Shown here: piece by piece, positions 36,597-45,154 of the stretch
Numbering within the stretch: position 1 is the stretch's first letter
How the letters are laid out: every line of letters starts with the position of its first letter
Source: Ideonella benzenivorans
Lineage (GTDB): Bacteria; Pseudomonadota; Gammaproteobacteria; Burkholderiales; Burkholderiaceae_C
DNA length: 64,000 nt
Reading direction: 5' to 3'
Assembly: GCF_020387415.1 (NCBI RefSeq)
Contig: NZ_JAGWCB010000010.1
Span: 62,001 to 126,000 of the forward strand
Made by a program: the position numbers and the translations under genes
The notes under the pieces: generated by a model
What the model was told of the DNA's origin: nothing
Database searches by the model: none
What the model saw: only the letters and a program-made list of their open reading frames with translations

Positions 36597-37781
36597 ATGA
36601 AACTCGCCAGCCGCCTCGACCACATCGCCCCGTTCTATGTCATGGAGTGCGCCAAGGCGGCCAACGAGATCGCCCGCCTGCCCGAATGCGACCCGGCGCG
36701 AGGCGGCACGCCGATGATCTACCTGAACATCGGTGAGCCGGACTTCACCGCGCCCGCCTCGGTGCAGGCTGCGGCCGAGGCCGCGATCCGTGCCGGCCGC
36801 ACCCAGTACACCGACGCCAACGGCCTGCCGGCATTGCGCGAGGCCCTGTCGGGCTGGTACCGGCAGCGCTTCGGTCTGGACATCGCACCTGAACGCTTCG
36901 TGATCACCGCCGGCGCCTCCGGCGCGCTGCAGCTGGCCAGCCTGGCCCTGTTCGAGCCGGGCGACGAGGTGCTGATGCCGGACCCGGCCTACCCCTGCAA
37001 CCGCCACTTCGTCGCCGCGGCCGGTGCCACCGCCGTCTCGCTGCCCGCCAGTGCGGCCCAGCGCTTCCAGCTGGATGCCGCCACCGTCGCGGCCCACTGG
37101 ACCCCGGCCACGCGCGGCGTGCTGCTGGCCTCGCCGTCCAACCCGACCGGCACCTCGATCATGCCGGAAGAGCTGGCGGCGATCGCCCGCGAGGTGCGCC
37201 AGCGCGGCGGCGTCACCGTGGTCGACGAGATCTACCTGGGCCTGTCCTACGACGAGCGCTATGGCCAGAGCGCCCTGGCGCTGGGCGAGGACATCATCTC
37301 GGTCAACAGCTTCTCGAAGTACTTCGGCATGACCGGATGGCGCCTGGGCTGGCTGGTGGTGCCGCCGGCCCTGGTGCCGGCGCTGGAGAAGCTGCAGCAG
37401 AACCTCTACATCTGCGCCTCCACCGTGGCCCAGCATGCCGCGCTGGCCTGCTTCGAGCCCGACACGCTGGCCGAGTTCGAACGCCGCCGCCAGGCCTTCC
37501 GGGCCCGGCGCGACTTCATCGTGCCGGCCCTCAACGCGATGGGTCTGACGGTGCCGGTGGCCCCCGATGGTGCCTTCTACGCCTGGGCCGACTGCAGCCG
37601 CTTCACCGACAGCAGCTGGGACTTCTGCCTGCGCGCCATGCGCGAAGCCCATGTGGCACTGACGCCGGGCAAGGACTTCGGCCCGGCCGCGGCCGAACGC
37701 TACCTGCGCCTGTCCTTTGCCAGCAGCCTGGAACAGCTGCAGGAAGCCGCCCGACGGCTCTCACATTTCGTTGCAAGCTGA
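36597..37781 (+). CDS. PLP-dependent class I/II aminotransferase
   Basis: 394 residues, fold type I. PLP-binding Lys241 is in NSFSKYFGMTGWRLGW. LASPSNPTGT and the C-terminal LRLSFASS Arg region for the substrate carboxylate are present. Relatives are annotated as aspartate/alanine-type aminotransferases (AatA- or AlaA-like), but specificity cannot be set from sequence. It follows the nusB terminator and is alone or weakly linked to the kinase gene 71 nt downstream. Confidence 0.88.
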   Translation: MKLASRLDHIAPFYVMECAKAANEIARLPECDPARGGTPMIYLNIGEPDFTAPASVQAAAEAAIRAGRTQYTDANGLPALREALSGWYRQRFGLDIAPERFVITAGASGALQLASLALFEPGDEVLMPDPAYPCNRHFVAAAGATAVSLPASAAQRFQLDAATVAAHWTPATRGVLLASPSNPTGTSIMPEELAAIAREVRQRGGVTVVDEIYLGLSYDERYGQSALALGEDIISVNSFSKYFGMTGWRLGWLVVPPALVPALEKLQQNLYICASTVAQHAALACFEPDTLAEFERRRQAFRARRDFIVPALNAMGLTVPVAPDGAFYAWADCSRFTDSSWDFCLRAMREAHVALTPGKDFGPAAAERYLRLSFASSLEQLQEAARRLSHFVAS

Positions 37782-37852
37782 GCGAGCACCGGCCAGGGCA
37801 TTTGCGTTGACACGCTGCCCAGCGCGAGCGGAATTGCTTATGCTCCGCCCTC

Positions 37853-38896
37853 ATGTCCTGGAACCCCTTCAAGACGCGTCAAGGCAGTACCGACGGCGCC
37901 TCGTCGACGTTTCAGCGCACGGTCATCGAAGACCGGGCCCGTAGTCAGTTCGACGCGCTGCATGCCCTTCTCCAGGAGGAAGAGGGCTGCGCGCCGCTGG
38001 GCACCGTCGGCCGCTACGAACTGCGCACCGTGCTGGGCGAAGGGGGGTTGGGCACCGTCTATGGCGCCTGGGACCCGCTGCTGTCGCGCCGGGTGGCGGT
38101 CAAGATGCTGAAAAGCCAGGCCCTGCCACAGACCGCGGAGGCGGGCATGCCGTCGCCTGAGGAGCTGACGCTGCACGAGGCCCGCGCCGCGGCCCGGCTG
38201 TCACACCCGCACATCGTGACGGTCTTTGACGCGGGCAGCTCCCCGCAGGGCATCTACATCGCCATGGAGCCGCTGCACGGCCTGGACCTGCGGCAGATGC
38301 TGCGCCAGGGCTGGCGCCCCAGCCCGCAGGAAGCGGCCAGCCTGGTGCGGCGCGTGGCCGAGGCCCTGGCCTACGCCCACGGCAAGGGTGTCATCCATTG
38401 CGATGTGAAGCCCGCCAACATCTTCATGGTGGACCGGCGCATGCCCAAGGTGCTGGATTTCGGCATCGCCCGGCTGGCCCGTGGCGATGGCAGCGCGGTT
38501 CTGGCGGCCTCGGTCGGCTCGCCCCACTACCTCGCCCCGGAGCAGCTGACCCAGGGCCTCATCGACCGCCGCTGCGATGTCTATGCCCTGGGCGTGGTGC
38601 TGTTCGAACTGCTGACCGGGCGGGTGCCCTACACCGGGCATTCGATGGACGAGATCAGCCAGGCCGTGTTGAAGGCCCCCCAGCCGGTGGCCTGCCAGTG
38701 GGCTCCCCAGGCGCCCGAGGGCTTGTCTGCCATCGCGGCCCGGGCCATGGCCCGCCATCGCGACGCGCGCTTTGCCTCGGCCCGCCATCTGGCCAATGCC
38801 CTGCGCGAATGGAAGCACGCTGGCGAGGCCGAACCGCCCCCGCCAGCCGCCAACCAGCGCAGCCTGTTGGCCTGGTTGCGCGGGGACCGCGGCTGA
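37853..38896 (+). CDS. Soluble Hanks-type serine/threonine protein kinase, non-RD
   Basis: 347 residues. The P-loop GEGGLGTVYG (62-71), ATP-anchoring Lys84 in VAVKML, catalytic loop HCDVKPAN (182-189) and DFG in VLDFGIARLA are present, followed by GSPHYLAPEQ. The residue before the catalytic Asp is Cys, not Arg, so it is a non-RD kinase. There is no membrane segment or sensor domain; the C-terminal about 50 residues are a basic, Pro-containing tail. A cytoplasmic regulator is expected. No phosphatase or FHA partner is adjacent, so targets are unknown. Confidence 0.88.
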   Translation: MSWNPFKTRQGSTDGASSTFQRTVIEDRARSQFDALHALLQEEEGCAPLGTVGRYELRTVLGEGGLGTVYGAWDPLLSRRVAVKMLKSQALPQTAEAGMPSPEELTLHEARAAARLSHPHIVTVFDAGSSPQGIYIAMEPLHGLDLRQMLRQGWRPSPQEAASLVRRVAEALAYAHGKGVIHCDVKPANIFMVDRRMPKVLDFGIARLARGDGSAVLAASVGSPHYLAPEQLTQGLIDRRCDVYALGVVLFELLTGRVPYTGHSMDEISQAVLKAPQPVACQWAPQAPEGLSAIAARAMARHRDARFASARHLANALREWKHAGEAEPPPPAANQRSLLAWLRGDRG

Positions 38897-38905
38897 GCGG
38901 GTCTC

Positions 38906-38925
38906 CCCGCCCGCCGGCGGGCGGG
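38906..38925. terminator. Fully palindromic GC hairpin after the kinase gene
   Basis: CCCGCCCGCC immediately followed by GGCGGGCGGG, 10 nt after the kinase stop and 28 nt before ybgC. It has no T tract, so it may act as a weak terminator or only as a cruciform-prone site. Confidence 0.4.
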
Positions 38926-38953
38926 CAGGGGTCGGCGTATCATTGGCGGTTTC

Positions 38954-40053
<1,100 letters not shown>

Positions 40054-40068
40054 GGCGGGGGACGCGAG

Positions 40069-40497
40069 ATGCCTGCAGTTGCCTCCCGCAGCGGCGGCCG
40101 TCGACGCCGCGCGATGAACGAGATCAACATGGTCCCGTTCATCGACGTGATGATGGTGCTGCTGATCATCTTCATGGTCAGCGCGCCGATGATCACCACC
40201 GGCCTGGTGGACCTGCCCAGCGTGGGTAAGGCCAAGACCCGGCCGCAGAGCGTGGTCGAGGTGGTCGTCCAGAGCGATGACAAGCTCGAACTGAAGATCG
40301 ACCAGGGCCCGTCCCAACCGATCACGCTGGGTGCCCTGGCCGACCAGGTGCTGAGCGCCCAGAACGGCAGCGACAACGTGCCGGTGATCATCTCGGCCGA
40401 CAAGCAGGTGCGCTACGACAGCGTGATGAAGGTGATGGACACGCTGCAGCGCCATGGCGTGCAGCGCGTGGGGCTCTCGGTCAAACAGGGAGGCTGA
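40069..40497 (+). CDS. tolR: TolR, Tol-Pal proton channel subunit
   Basis: 142 residues. [21 protein letters not shown] places the proton-carrying Asp at 26 in the single membrane helix, with a periplasmic domain after it. It is a paralogue of the two ExbD proteins at 9.0-9.9 kb but more alike to TolR in its [16 protein letters not shown] segment. Next to tolQ and tolA. Confidence 0.95.
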   Translation: MPAVASRSGGRRRRAMNEINMVPFIDVMMVLLIIFMVSAPMITTGLVDLPSVGKAKTRPQSVVEVVVQSDDKLELKIDQGPSQPITLGALADQVLSAQNGSDNVPVIISADKQVRYDSVMKVMDTLQRHGVQRVGLSVKQGG

Positions 40498-40501
40498 GTC
40501 C

Positions 40502-41653
40502 GTGAGCAGTCCGCTGCAGCCCTGGTCCACGCCCCGTGACGCGCTGCATCCGCCCAGTGCGGACAACCCGCGCGTGGGCTGGCTCATCTCGGTGCTGGCC
40601 CATGCCCTGCTGGTGCTAGCCCTGACCCTGGGCGTGCAGTGGCACACCTCCGACCCCGCGGGGGTCTCGGCCGAACTGTGGTCGGCCGTGCCGCAGATCG
40701 CCGCCGAACCGCTGGGCCAACGCGATGGCCAGCCGGATGCGGCCCCGCCCTCGTCCGATCAAGCCGAGCCCACCCCACCGACCCCGCCGGCAGCCCAGGT
40801 GGAAGCAGCCCAGCAGCGCGCTGCCACCCAGGCGGCGGCCCAAGCCGCTGAGAAGGCGGCCGAGAAAGCGGCGGAAAAGGCCACCGAAAAGGCCGCTGAA
40901 AAGGCCGCCGCCCAGAAGGCGGCCCAGAAGGCCGCTGCCGAGAAGGCCCAGGAAGAACGCGATGCCGAGCTGGCCCGCGAGCGGGATCAGCGTGCCAAGG
41001 ACAAAGCGGCCAAGGAGAAAGCCGCGAAAGAGAAGGCGGACAAGGCCGAAAAGGCCGCCGAAGAGAAAGCCGCCAAGGAAAAGGCTGCCAAGGAAGCCCA
41101 GGACGCCAAAGACAAAGCCGACAAGGCGGCCAAGGAGAAGGCGGCCAAAGAAGCTGCCAAGGAGAAGGCGGCGCAGGACAAGGCCGAACAGGCCGCCAAG
41201 GACAAGGCAGAGAAAACGGCCAAGGAAAAGGCCGCGCAGGAGCAGGCCCGCCAGGCCAAGGCCGCGGCCGCCGCCCGCCAGGACCAACTGCGCCGCATGG
41301 CCGCCCAGCTGGGCAGCCCGACCGGCGTGGCCGGCGCCAACGGCCCGTCCGGCAGCACCGGCACCGCACAGCGCAGTTCCGGCCCCTCGGCCAACTACGC
41401 CGGCCGCATCAAGGCCTACATCAAGCCCAACATCGTCCAGATCGACAGCATCGACGGCAACCCGGAAGCGGTGGTGGAAGTGCGCTGCGCGCCGGACGGC
41501 ACCATCATCGGCCGGCGCCTGACCCATGCCAGCGGCAACAAGGACTGGGACGACACCGTGCTGCGCGCGATCGACCGCACCGGCAAGCTGCCGCGTGACG
41601 TCGACGGCCGGGTGCCGCCGACGATGGAAATCCACTTCAAACCCCGCGAGTGA
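40502..41653 (+). CDS. tolA: TolA, envelope-spanning Tol-Pal protein
   Basis: 383 residues. N-terminal membrane anchor (about 25-45), a long Lys/Ala/Glu helix of near-repeats such as [17 protein letters not shown] (about 105-265) that crosses the periplasm, a Gly/Ser-rich hinge, and a C-terminal TonB/TolA-like domain (about 300-383) that binds TolB and Pal. The GTG at 40502 starts 5 nt after tolR and gives the usual N-terminus; upstream in-frame codons lie inside tolR. The expected tolB and pal do not follow: the end overlaps the convergent DoxX gene by 17 nt. Confidence 0.93.
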   Translation: MSSPLQPWSTPRDALHPPSADNPRVGWLISVLAHALLVLALTLGVQWHTSDPAGVSAELWSAVPQIAAEPLGQRDGQPDAAPPSSDQAEPTPPTPPAAQVEAAQQRAATQAAAQAAEKAAEKAAEKATEKAAEKAAAQKAAQKAAAEKAQEERDAELARERDQRAKDKAAKEKAAKEKADKAEKAAEEKAAKEKAAKEAQDAKDKADKAAKEKAAKEAAKEKAAQDKAEQAAKDKAEKTAKEKAAQEQARQAKAAAAARQDQLRRMAAQLGSPTGVAGANGPSGSTGTAQRSSGPSANYAGRIKAYIKPNIVQIDSIDGNPEAVVEVRCAPDGTIIGRRLTHASGNKDWDDTVLRAIDRTGKLPRDVDGRVPPTMEIHFKPRE

Positions 41654-42101
41654 GGCGGCGCCGGCGCCACCAGGCATCCACCGACCAGGCGCCCGGCCCC
41701 CACAACAGCAAGGCCAGCAGCAGGCTGCCCCAGAACTGGTGCTGGGTCAGCGCCGCGTCCGCCAGCTCGGCCAGGCTGATGGCGGCCACCGCGTTCACCA
41801 CGCTCAGCCCGGCTGCGCCGAAACGCCCGGCCAGCCCCAGCACCAGCAGCACCGGCAAGGCCAGCTCCCCCGCGGTGCCGGCCACGGCCGCCACGTCGGG
41901 CGGCAGCAGGGGCACGTGGTATTCGTCCTGGAACAGCGCCAGCGTGATGTCCCAGTCGCGCAGCTTGGTCAGGCCGGAGCGGAAGAACACCGCCCCCACA
42001 TAGACACGCGCCGCCAGCTGGGCCGGGGCCTGCAAGGCCTGCAGCAGCCGCTCGGCGCGCTGGGCCCAGGCGCCGCCGGGCAGAAAGGTGTGAAGTGACA
42101 T
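41637..42101 (-). CDS. DoxX-family membrane protein of the bufferin operon
   Basis: 154 residues with about four hydrophobic helices, typical of DoxX. The N-terminal region has [18 protein letters not shown], the family's usual first-helix motif. The ATG at 42101 is preferred over a TTG at 42107. It lies 2 nt downstream of bufC and is therefore the last gene of the operon. DoxX proteins often accompany DUF692/DUF2063 gene pairs; suggested roles are membrane redox chemistry or assisting export or maturation. Confidence 0.87.
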   Translation of the reverse strand: MSLHTFLPGGAWAQRAERLLQALQAPAQLAARVYVGAVFFRSGLTKLRDWDITLALFQDEYHVPLLPPDVAAVAGTAGELALPVLLVLGLAGRFGAAGLSVVNAVAAISLAELADAALTQHQFWGSLLLALLLWGPGAWSVDAWWRRRRLTRGV

Positions 42102-42103
42102 GG

Positions 42104-42940
42104 TCAAGGTTCCTCATGGGTCGAAAGGTCCACGGCCGACAGGCAGTCCACGGCCGTCCACCAGCCGTCGGTCAGGGCCGTCTGCAGCCAGGCCTGGAAA
42201 TCGTGTGGGGCGGCCTGGGCCAGGGCCTGCCCCAGGCTCTCGCCACGCAGCAGGTGGCGGGTGAAGCGCGCCTGGTCCGCGGGCAGCGGCCGCACGCCCA
42301 CCGCCAGGCCGCGGCGGCAGACCACCACCGCCGTGCGTCCGCGGCCGGCCGGGGGTGGCGGCTGAACCTCGGCCGCTGGGACATCCCCCTGGGTCTGGGT
42401 CTGCCACAGGGCCAGCGCCGCGGTGGACAGGCTCAGCACCGCCAGCCCCGGCCGGGGTTGCAGGACCAGCCGGACCGGATCCGTGGTGTGCAAGAGGGCC
42501 AGCCCCGCCGGCCAGCCCTCTGGCGCGTCCTCGGCCCGGTTGGCCTGGTGCACCCCCCATTCCAAGCGGGCCAGGTCCGCGGCCCAACCAGCCACCGTCG
42601 GGCACCGCGCCCGCCCTGCCGGGCTGCGCAGCCAACCGGCCCAGTGGCCGCCCCAGGTGCCCAGATCCCCTTGGCGCGGCGGATGCCGTTGCCACAGATC
42701 CCAGGCCGCGGCAGCCACATCGGCCGGCGCCAGCTGGCCGGCCAGCACCGGATACGCCACGGTCAGCGTGCGGGCCGCGGTGGCCCGGGCATGCTGCCGG
42801 TGGGACGACAGGGCCGCCGCCGGGCCGCACCAGCCCGTCGGCCAGGCCTGTGCCCCGCCCTGCAGCGCCGCCAGCAACGCTGTCTGATGGCGGTGTTCCG
42901 CCCGCGCCGCCGCGGTCAGGCGGCCTGCCGCCGTGCCCAT
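42104..42940 (-). CDS. bufC: BufC-like DUF2063 partner protein of the iron oxidase
   Basis: 278 residues. An N-terminal DUF2063-type helical domain (QTALLAALQGG through TLTVAYPVLAGQLAP, with a LARLEWGVHQANRAED-type centre) is followed by a C-terminal DUF2063 extension rich in Ala/Leu. Such proteins form the recognition partner that brings the precursor leader to the DUF692 oxidase. GGGGAGG precedes the ATG at 42940. It overlaps bufB by 25 nt and is followed 2 nt later by the DoxX gene. No metal-ligand set is evident. Confidence 0.85.
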   Translation of the reverse strand: MGTAAGRLTAAARAEHRHQTALLAALQGGAQAWPTGWCGPAAALSSHRQHARATAARTLTVAYPVLAGQLAPADVAAAAWDLWQRHPPRQGDLGTWGGHWAGWLRSPAGRARCPTVAGWAADLARLEWGVHQANRAEDAPEGWPAGLALLHTTDPVRLVLQPRPGLAVLSLSTAALALWQTQTQGDVPAAEVQPPPPAGRGRTAVVVCRRGLAVGVRPLPADQARFTRHLLRGESLGQALAQAAPHDFQAWLQTALTDGWWTAVDCLSAVDLSTHEEP

Positions 42941-43815
42941 GGGGCCTCCCCATGGTGTTCCGGCCGGCAGGCGGCGGCCCGCGCCGCCTCCTGCAGCAAG
43001 GTGTCCAGCGACGGCAAGCGGGTGTCCCACTCGATCAGTGTGGGCACTGGCCCCAGCCGGGCCAGCGCATGCCGGTACACCGTCCAGACCGCCTCGCCCA
43101 CCGCGCTGCCGTGGTCGTCGATGACCAGCGGGCCGCTGGCATCGTGACCGGCCAGGTGGATTTCCTCCACACTGGCCGGGTCCAGCGCATCCACCCCATC
43201 ACAGGCGGCTCGCACCGGGTCGGGTTCGCGCCGGTTGAGGGCATTCACCACCAGGTTGTTCAGGTCCAACAGCACATGGCAGCCGGTGCAGCGCGTCAAG
43301 GCGTTGAAGAAGTCCGGCTCCGCCATCTCGTCGTCTGCGCGCCACAGACAGGTGCTGATGTTCTCGACCGCCAGCACCCGCCCGAGTCGGGTCTGCACCT
43401 GGTCCACCTGCTGCGCCATCAGCGCCAGCGAGGCTTGGTTGAAACCGATGGGCAGCAGGTCACCCGCATGCACCGCCTTGCCGCCACGACGCACCTGCGT
43501 GAAGGCTGCGTGGTCCGAGACATGGCGCGGCGCCACGTCCCGCACCAGGTCGGCCAGCCGGTCCAGATGCCAGGCATCCAGCCCGGCGGCCGACCCCAGC
43601 CCCAGCCCCACACCATGCAGGCTGAGGGGATAGCACGCCGCCGCGGCCCGCAGTGCCGCACGTGCCGCACCACCGGCGGCAAAGAAGTTCTCCGAGTGCA
43701 CCTCGATGAAATCCAGCGCCGGGCGGCGCTGCAGCAGGGCACGCCCGTGCGGCGTGCGCCAGCCGATGCCCACCGGCTGGCGCCGCGGCAGAGCCGAGGC
43801 AGCGGACGGGCTCAC
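42916..43815 (-). CDS. bufB: BufB-like DUF692 multinuclear non-heme iron oxidase (RiPP-modifying)
   Basis: 299 residues, TIM-barrel MNIO enzyme. All family metal-site motifs are visible: GIGWR (16-20), FIEVHSENFF (36-45), LSLHGVGLGLGS (64-75), SDHAAF (100-105), VENIS (150-154), LLDLNNLVVNALN (182-194), EIHLAGHD (218-225), DDHG (233-236) and IEWD (261-264). MNIOs bind two or three irons and convert cysteines of precursor peptides to oxazolone/thioamide, thiooxazole or other metal-binding groups. The GTG at 43815 overlaps the precursor gene stop as GTGA, fixing the start and showing translational coupling. Confidence 0.93.
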   Translation of the reverse strand: MSPSAASALPRRQPVGIGWRTPHGRALLQRRPALDFIEVHSENFFAAGGAARAALRAAAACYPLSLHGVGLGLGSAAGLDAWHLDRLADLVRDVAPRHVSDHAAFTQVRRGGKAVHAGDLLPIGFNQASLALMAQQVDQVQTRLGRVLAVENISTCLWRADDEMAEPDFFNALTRCTGCHVLLDLNNLVVNALNRREPDPVRAACDGVDALDPASVEEIHLAGHDASGPLVIDDHGSAVGEAVWTVYRHALARLGPVPTLIEWDTRLPSLDTLLQEAARAAACRPEHHGEAPWARRQAA

Positions 43816-44090
43816 TTCTTCAGATCCATCTTGGCCTCGTCCAGCGTGCGGCCATGCAGCGCATGGCAGCTGCCCTTGGCCACGTAGTTCCATTCGTCGG
43901 CCCCGTGGTCGGTCTTGGCCAGGCCCGCGCAGGAATGCGAGCCCGACAGATTGGCGCAATCGTTGGCGCCGGCCTTGGCGATGCCGAAGCACTTTTCCTT
44001 GGGGCCGGATTCGGCCTGGGCCGTCGCGCCCAGGCCAAGGGCCATCACGGCGGTCAGGGCGGTGGAGACGAGCAGGTGGTGCGAATGCAT
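43812..44090 (-). CDS. bufA: Bufferin-type RiPP precursor (DUF2282, four cysteines)
   Basis: 92 residues. A Sec-type signal (1-26, cleavage after AQA) precedes a mature part with four cysteines at 34, 45, 54 and 75, in the contexts EKCFGIAKAGANDCA, HSCAG and GSCHA. This matches the DUF2282 precursor family now called bufferins, in which the MNIO enzyme modifies cysteines to make copper-binding groups and the product is exported to the periplasm. AGGAG precedes the ATG at 44090. First gene of bufA-bufB-bufC-doxX, divergent from an ECF sigma gene. The modification type and metal are family knowledge, not shown directly here. Confidence 0.9.
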   Translation of the reverse strand: MHSHHLLVSTALTAVMALGLGATAQAESGPKEKCFGIAKAGANDCANLSGSHSCAGLAKTDHGADEWNYVAKGSCHALHGRTLDEAKMDLKK

Positions 44091-44150
44091 GGGAGCTCCT
44101 GGAAGGAAGGGGGTTTGCAGCCACGCCCTGTGCGCAGCTGTCAGGTCTGT

Positions 44151-44176
44151 GGTCGCGGGCGGCGCGCATTCCTTAC
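44151..44176 (-). promoter_or_regulatory. Candidate ECF-type promoter of the bufferin operon
   Basis: On the minus strand GTAAGG (44176-44171) and CGACC (44155-44151) are separated by 15 nt and lie about 60 nt before the bufA ATG. The layout resembles the GTAACC-N16-CGAA element used by the bufferin-regulating SigF of Caulobacter, as I recall it. Inferred from spacing and similarity only. Confidence 0.4.
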
Positions 44177-44179
44177 ACT
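44174..44179 (+). promoter_or_regulatory. Candidate -10 hexamer of the ECF sigma gene
   Basis: TACACT on the plus strand, 29 nt before the sigma ATG. Its first three bases overlap the proposed -35 of the divergent buf promoter, so the two promoters may interfere with one another. Confidence 0.4.
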
Positions 44180-44208
44180 GAAGGTGTTGCCATTCCCGAT
44201 CCCCGCGC

Positions 44209-44775
44209 ATGCCAGACGAATTCCAGAAGGCGGTGCAGGCCTTGCGCCCGCAGCTGATGCGCTACGCCCACTCGCAGCTGCGCAACGAGGCCTGGGCCGA
44301 GGACGCGGTGTCGGACACCCTGCTGGCGGCGCTCGAGCGGCCCCAGGCCTTTGCCGGCCAGTCGCAGCTCAAGACCTGGCTGGTGGGCATCCTCAAACAC
44401 AAGCTGGTGGACCAGCTGCGTCGCCATGCGCGCGAAGCCACCGTGCTGCAGGCCGATGACGCCGAGGATCTGGACGCGCTGCTGTTCGACGAGACCGGCC
44501 ACTGGCGGGAAACGCCGGCCGACTGGCAGGGCCATCCCGAGGCCCTGCTGGGCCAGCAGCAGTTCCTGCAGGTGCTGGACGCCTGCATGGAGCACCTGCC
44601 CCCGGTGCAGGGCCGGGTCTTCCTGATGCGGGTCTGGCTGGAGCTGGACACCGAGGAGATCTGTCAGGAGCTCGCCATCACCGCTGCCAACCTCTGGGTG
44701 CTGCTGCACCGGGCGCGGCTGCGCCTGCGTGACTGTCTGCAGACGCGCTGGTTCCCACCGGCCGCGCAGGCCTGA
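44209..44775 (+). CDS. ECF-family RNA polymerase sigma factor
   Basis: 188 residues. The sigma-2 region includes LMRYAHSQLRNEAWAEDAVSDTLLAALE and FAGQSQLKTWLVGILKHKLVDQLRR; sigma-4 includes LPPVQGRVFLMRVWLELDTEEICQELAITAANLWVLLHRARLRLRDCL. There is no sigma-1.1 or sigma-3. It diverges from the bufferin operon across 118 nt and is followed after 23 nt by a small zinc-finger anti-sigma gene. It most likely activates the bufferin operon in response to metal stress; this is inferred from arrangement. Confidence 0.92.
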   Translation: MPDEFQKAVQALRPQLMRYAHSQLRNEAWAEDAVSDTLLAALERPQAFAGQSQLKTWLVGILKHKLVDQLRRHAREATVLQADDAEDLDALLFDETGHWRETPADWQGHPEALLGQQQFLQVLDACMEHLPPVQGRVFLMRVWLELDTEEICQELAITAANLWVLLHRARLRLRDCLQTRWFPPAAQA

Positions 44776-44798
44776 CCCCTCCCCGCCACGGACCTGCC

Positions 44799-45023
44799 AT
44801 GCTGTTCCAGATCTCCTGCCGTCAGGCCACCGCCCTGATCCTCCAGGCCGAAGACCGCACGCTCACCCGCGGCGAACGCCTGCGCCTGCGCCTGCACCTG
44901 ACCTTGTGCGACCCCTGCCCGCGTTTCCTGCGCCAGGTGACGGTGATGCACCGCGCCGTGGACCGCTGGAAGCACTACCGCGATGCAGCACCGGACGACG
45001 GCCCGGTTTCTGAAGAAAAATAA
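44799..45023 (+). CDS. Minimal zinc-binding anti-sigma factor (ZAS-like)
   Basis: 74 residues. Cys7, then His33-x3-Cys37-x2-Cys40 (LHLTLCDPC), form the zinc-binding anti-sigma pattern; the helix around it resembles the sigma-inhibiting domain. There is no membrane segment, so it would be a soluble, cytoplasmic inhibitor able to sense metal or thiol oxidation directly. It is placed right after its likely partner sigma gene. Too short for any other domain. Confidence 0.82.
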   Translation: MLFQISCRQATALILQAEDRTLTRGERLRLRLHLTLCDPCPRFLRQVTVMHRAVDRWKHYRDAAPDDGPVSEEK

Positions 45024-45154
45024 CGGTTTGACAAGGACTTGCGAACGTCGAATGGGCAAGCTGGCAGGCATTCTGACGCCTTATCGCGCCATGCCCGTGC
45101 GGCTGTCCCTTCTAGGATGACACGACATACAGGCCTCATCGGGCCTGCCCCTTT

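Noticed and set aside
40800-41290. DNA tandem repeat array
   Set aside because: It encodes the Lys/Ala/Glu-rich helix of TolA; it is a low-complexity coding sequence and not a separate repeat element.
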